Shown here piece by piece: positions 34,454-34,908 of a stretch of 34,908 nt of DNA. The notes beneath the pieces were generated by a model, which made no database searches, was not told the origin of the DNA, and worked only from the letters and a program-made list of their open reading frames with translations. A program made the translations under genes and the position numbers. Location of the stretch: assembly GCA_014381785.1 (NCBI GenBank), contig JACNKZ010000062.1:1-34908 (forward strand). The letters run 5' to 3'. The first letter of the stretch is position 1. Every line of letters starts with the position of its first letter. This DNA is from Kiritimatiellota bacterium (GTDB taxonomy: Bacteria > Verrucomicrobiota > Kiritimatiellia > Kiritimatiellales > Tichowtungiaceae).

Positions 34454-34606
34454 CTAAAGAAACGGATACATCAGAGGGGCGAGAACGGATCCACCCGCAA
34501 ACACGATGATCGCAGCCAGGAACAAGAGAATGATAACGAGCGGAATCAACCACCATTTTTTCTCTTGGCGCAGGAACATTAGGAATTCTTTAAAAAGCTG
34601 CCACAT
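34454..34606 (-). CDS. DUF5989 small membrane protein
   Basis: A 50-residue frame, MWQLFKEFLMFLRQEKKWWL followed by IPLVIILLFLAAIIVFAGG, ends SVLAPLMYPFL. It has an amphipathic N-terminus and one transmembrane helix (about 20-42), matching the short DUF5989 family usually found beside SxtJ and carbamoyltransferases. GAGGA lies eleven bases before ATG 34606. It is the first gene of the three-gene operon; its stop is nine bases before the carbamoyltransferase GTG. Function unknown; co-occurrence suggests a membrane accessory for carbamoylation or export. Confidence 0.85.
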   Translation of the reverse strand: MWQLFKEFLMFLRQEKKWWLIPLVIILLFLAAIIVFAGGSVLAPLMYPFL

Positions 34607-34704
34607 GATGATTTACATCCTCTAGACGATTGACCTTAAAGTAAAGTTTTTTGCTCAGTCAGAAGAGGCCGCCTACGTGCGTCGACCTCCCCGCTCTTTC
34701 TGGC

Positions 34705-34908
34705 CTAAGGCGCGGTGCTGCGGATCCGATAATATCGGCTGCCTGCAGGCGGAGTGCTCCCGCTGGTGGCGGGCGTAAAATCATCCACGAAAGTGTAATT
34801 GGTCTCAACGCGCGAACTCTCGGTCCATGTCCCAACGCCGTTGGTCAGATTCGCAAAGGCATTCCAGACCACTGAAGCCCCCAGCGTTTCGGCATAATCG
34901 ATCCCGTA
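34705..34908 (-). CDS. C-terminal end of a secreted protein, 5' part outside window
   Basis: The frame is open from the right edge to TAG (34707-34705), giving the last 67 residues: YGIDYAETLGASVVWNAFAN at the start, then TFVDDFTPATSG and a tail RYYRIRSTAP. It resembles the small C-terminal beta domain that ends many secreted proteins in this kind of genome (compare FIRIQ at 1480 and FFRIQ at 20638). The parent protein cannot be identified. The last about 90 bp have a near-identical copy at 25730-25822. Confidence 0.75.
   Translation of the reverse strand, partial: YGIDYAETLGASVVWNAFANLTNGVGTWTESSRVETNYTFVDDFTPATSGSTPPAGSRYYRIRSTAP

Noticed and set aside
32224-34606. Saxitoxin-like or antibiotic biosynthetic cluster
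   Set aside because: Only the carbamoyltransferase, SxtJ and DUF5989 genes are present; no polyketide, peptide or tailoring genes are nearby, and these three are also common in glycan-related contexts.

Overview
The window looks like chromosomal DNA from a marine or polysaccharide-degrading member of the PVC group, most likely Kiritimatiellota or a close Verrucomicrobiota relative. This is inferred from gene content, not from a marker gene: a PEP-CTERM protein, very long secreted CotH / lamin-tail-domain proteins, SGNH-TPR proteins beside a carbamoyltransferase/SxtJ/DUF5989 operon, many lipoprotein glycosidases without SusC/SusD, and short palindromic repeats in spacers. No rRNA, tRNA, CRISPR array, transposase or replication origin was seen.

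Layout. (1) 1-3984, minus strand: the 3' part of a secretin gene that runs off the left edge, preceded by an 834-residue secreted modular protein. (2) 4472-19600, plus strand: one regulator followed by eight co-directional genes forming a probable beta-1,3/1,6-glucan (laminarin-type) utilisation locus. It holds a GntR/LacI hybrid regulator, a large cytoplasmic GH94/GH149/GH161-like phosphorylase, three consecutive secreted clan GH-A glycosidases, a GPH symporter, a GH17 glucanase, a GH30 glucanase and a sugar-porter MFS transporter. The model is outer hydrolysis by GH17, GH30 and the GH-A enzymes, uptake by the two transporters, and cytoplasmic phosphorolysis. (3) 19601-20637: a gene-poor scar with two gene remnants and a cluster of palindromic repeats. 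(4) 20638-25404, minus: a 1588-residue CotH/lamin-tail protein. (5) 25405-25926: spacer with more palindromes and a remnant of another gene's 3' end. (6) 25927-32227: three paralogues of a membrane-anchored SGNH hydrolase with C-terminal TPRs (plus, minus, and a decayed plus copy), with a PEP-CTERM protein between copies two and three. (7) 34606-32224, minus: DUF5989, carbamoyltransferase and SxtJ in a tight operon whose last stop overlaps the stop of the decayed SGNH copy. (8) 34705-34908, minus: the 3' end of a secreted protein that runs off the right edge and is the intact relative of the remnant in region 5.

The most unusual material is structural: an in-frame 66-bp-period repeat inserted near the N-terminus of the GH30 gene, an echo of the GH30 3' end downstream of the MFS gene, a nested 71-bp palindrome, a family of palindromes built on TTCCAA-N3-TTGGAA, and a near-identical gene 3' end duplicated 9 kb away. 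The laminarin locus and the SGNH/carbamoyltransferase/SxtJ/DUF5989 module are the best candidates for functional systems of interest.
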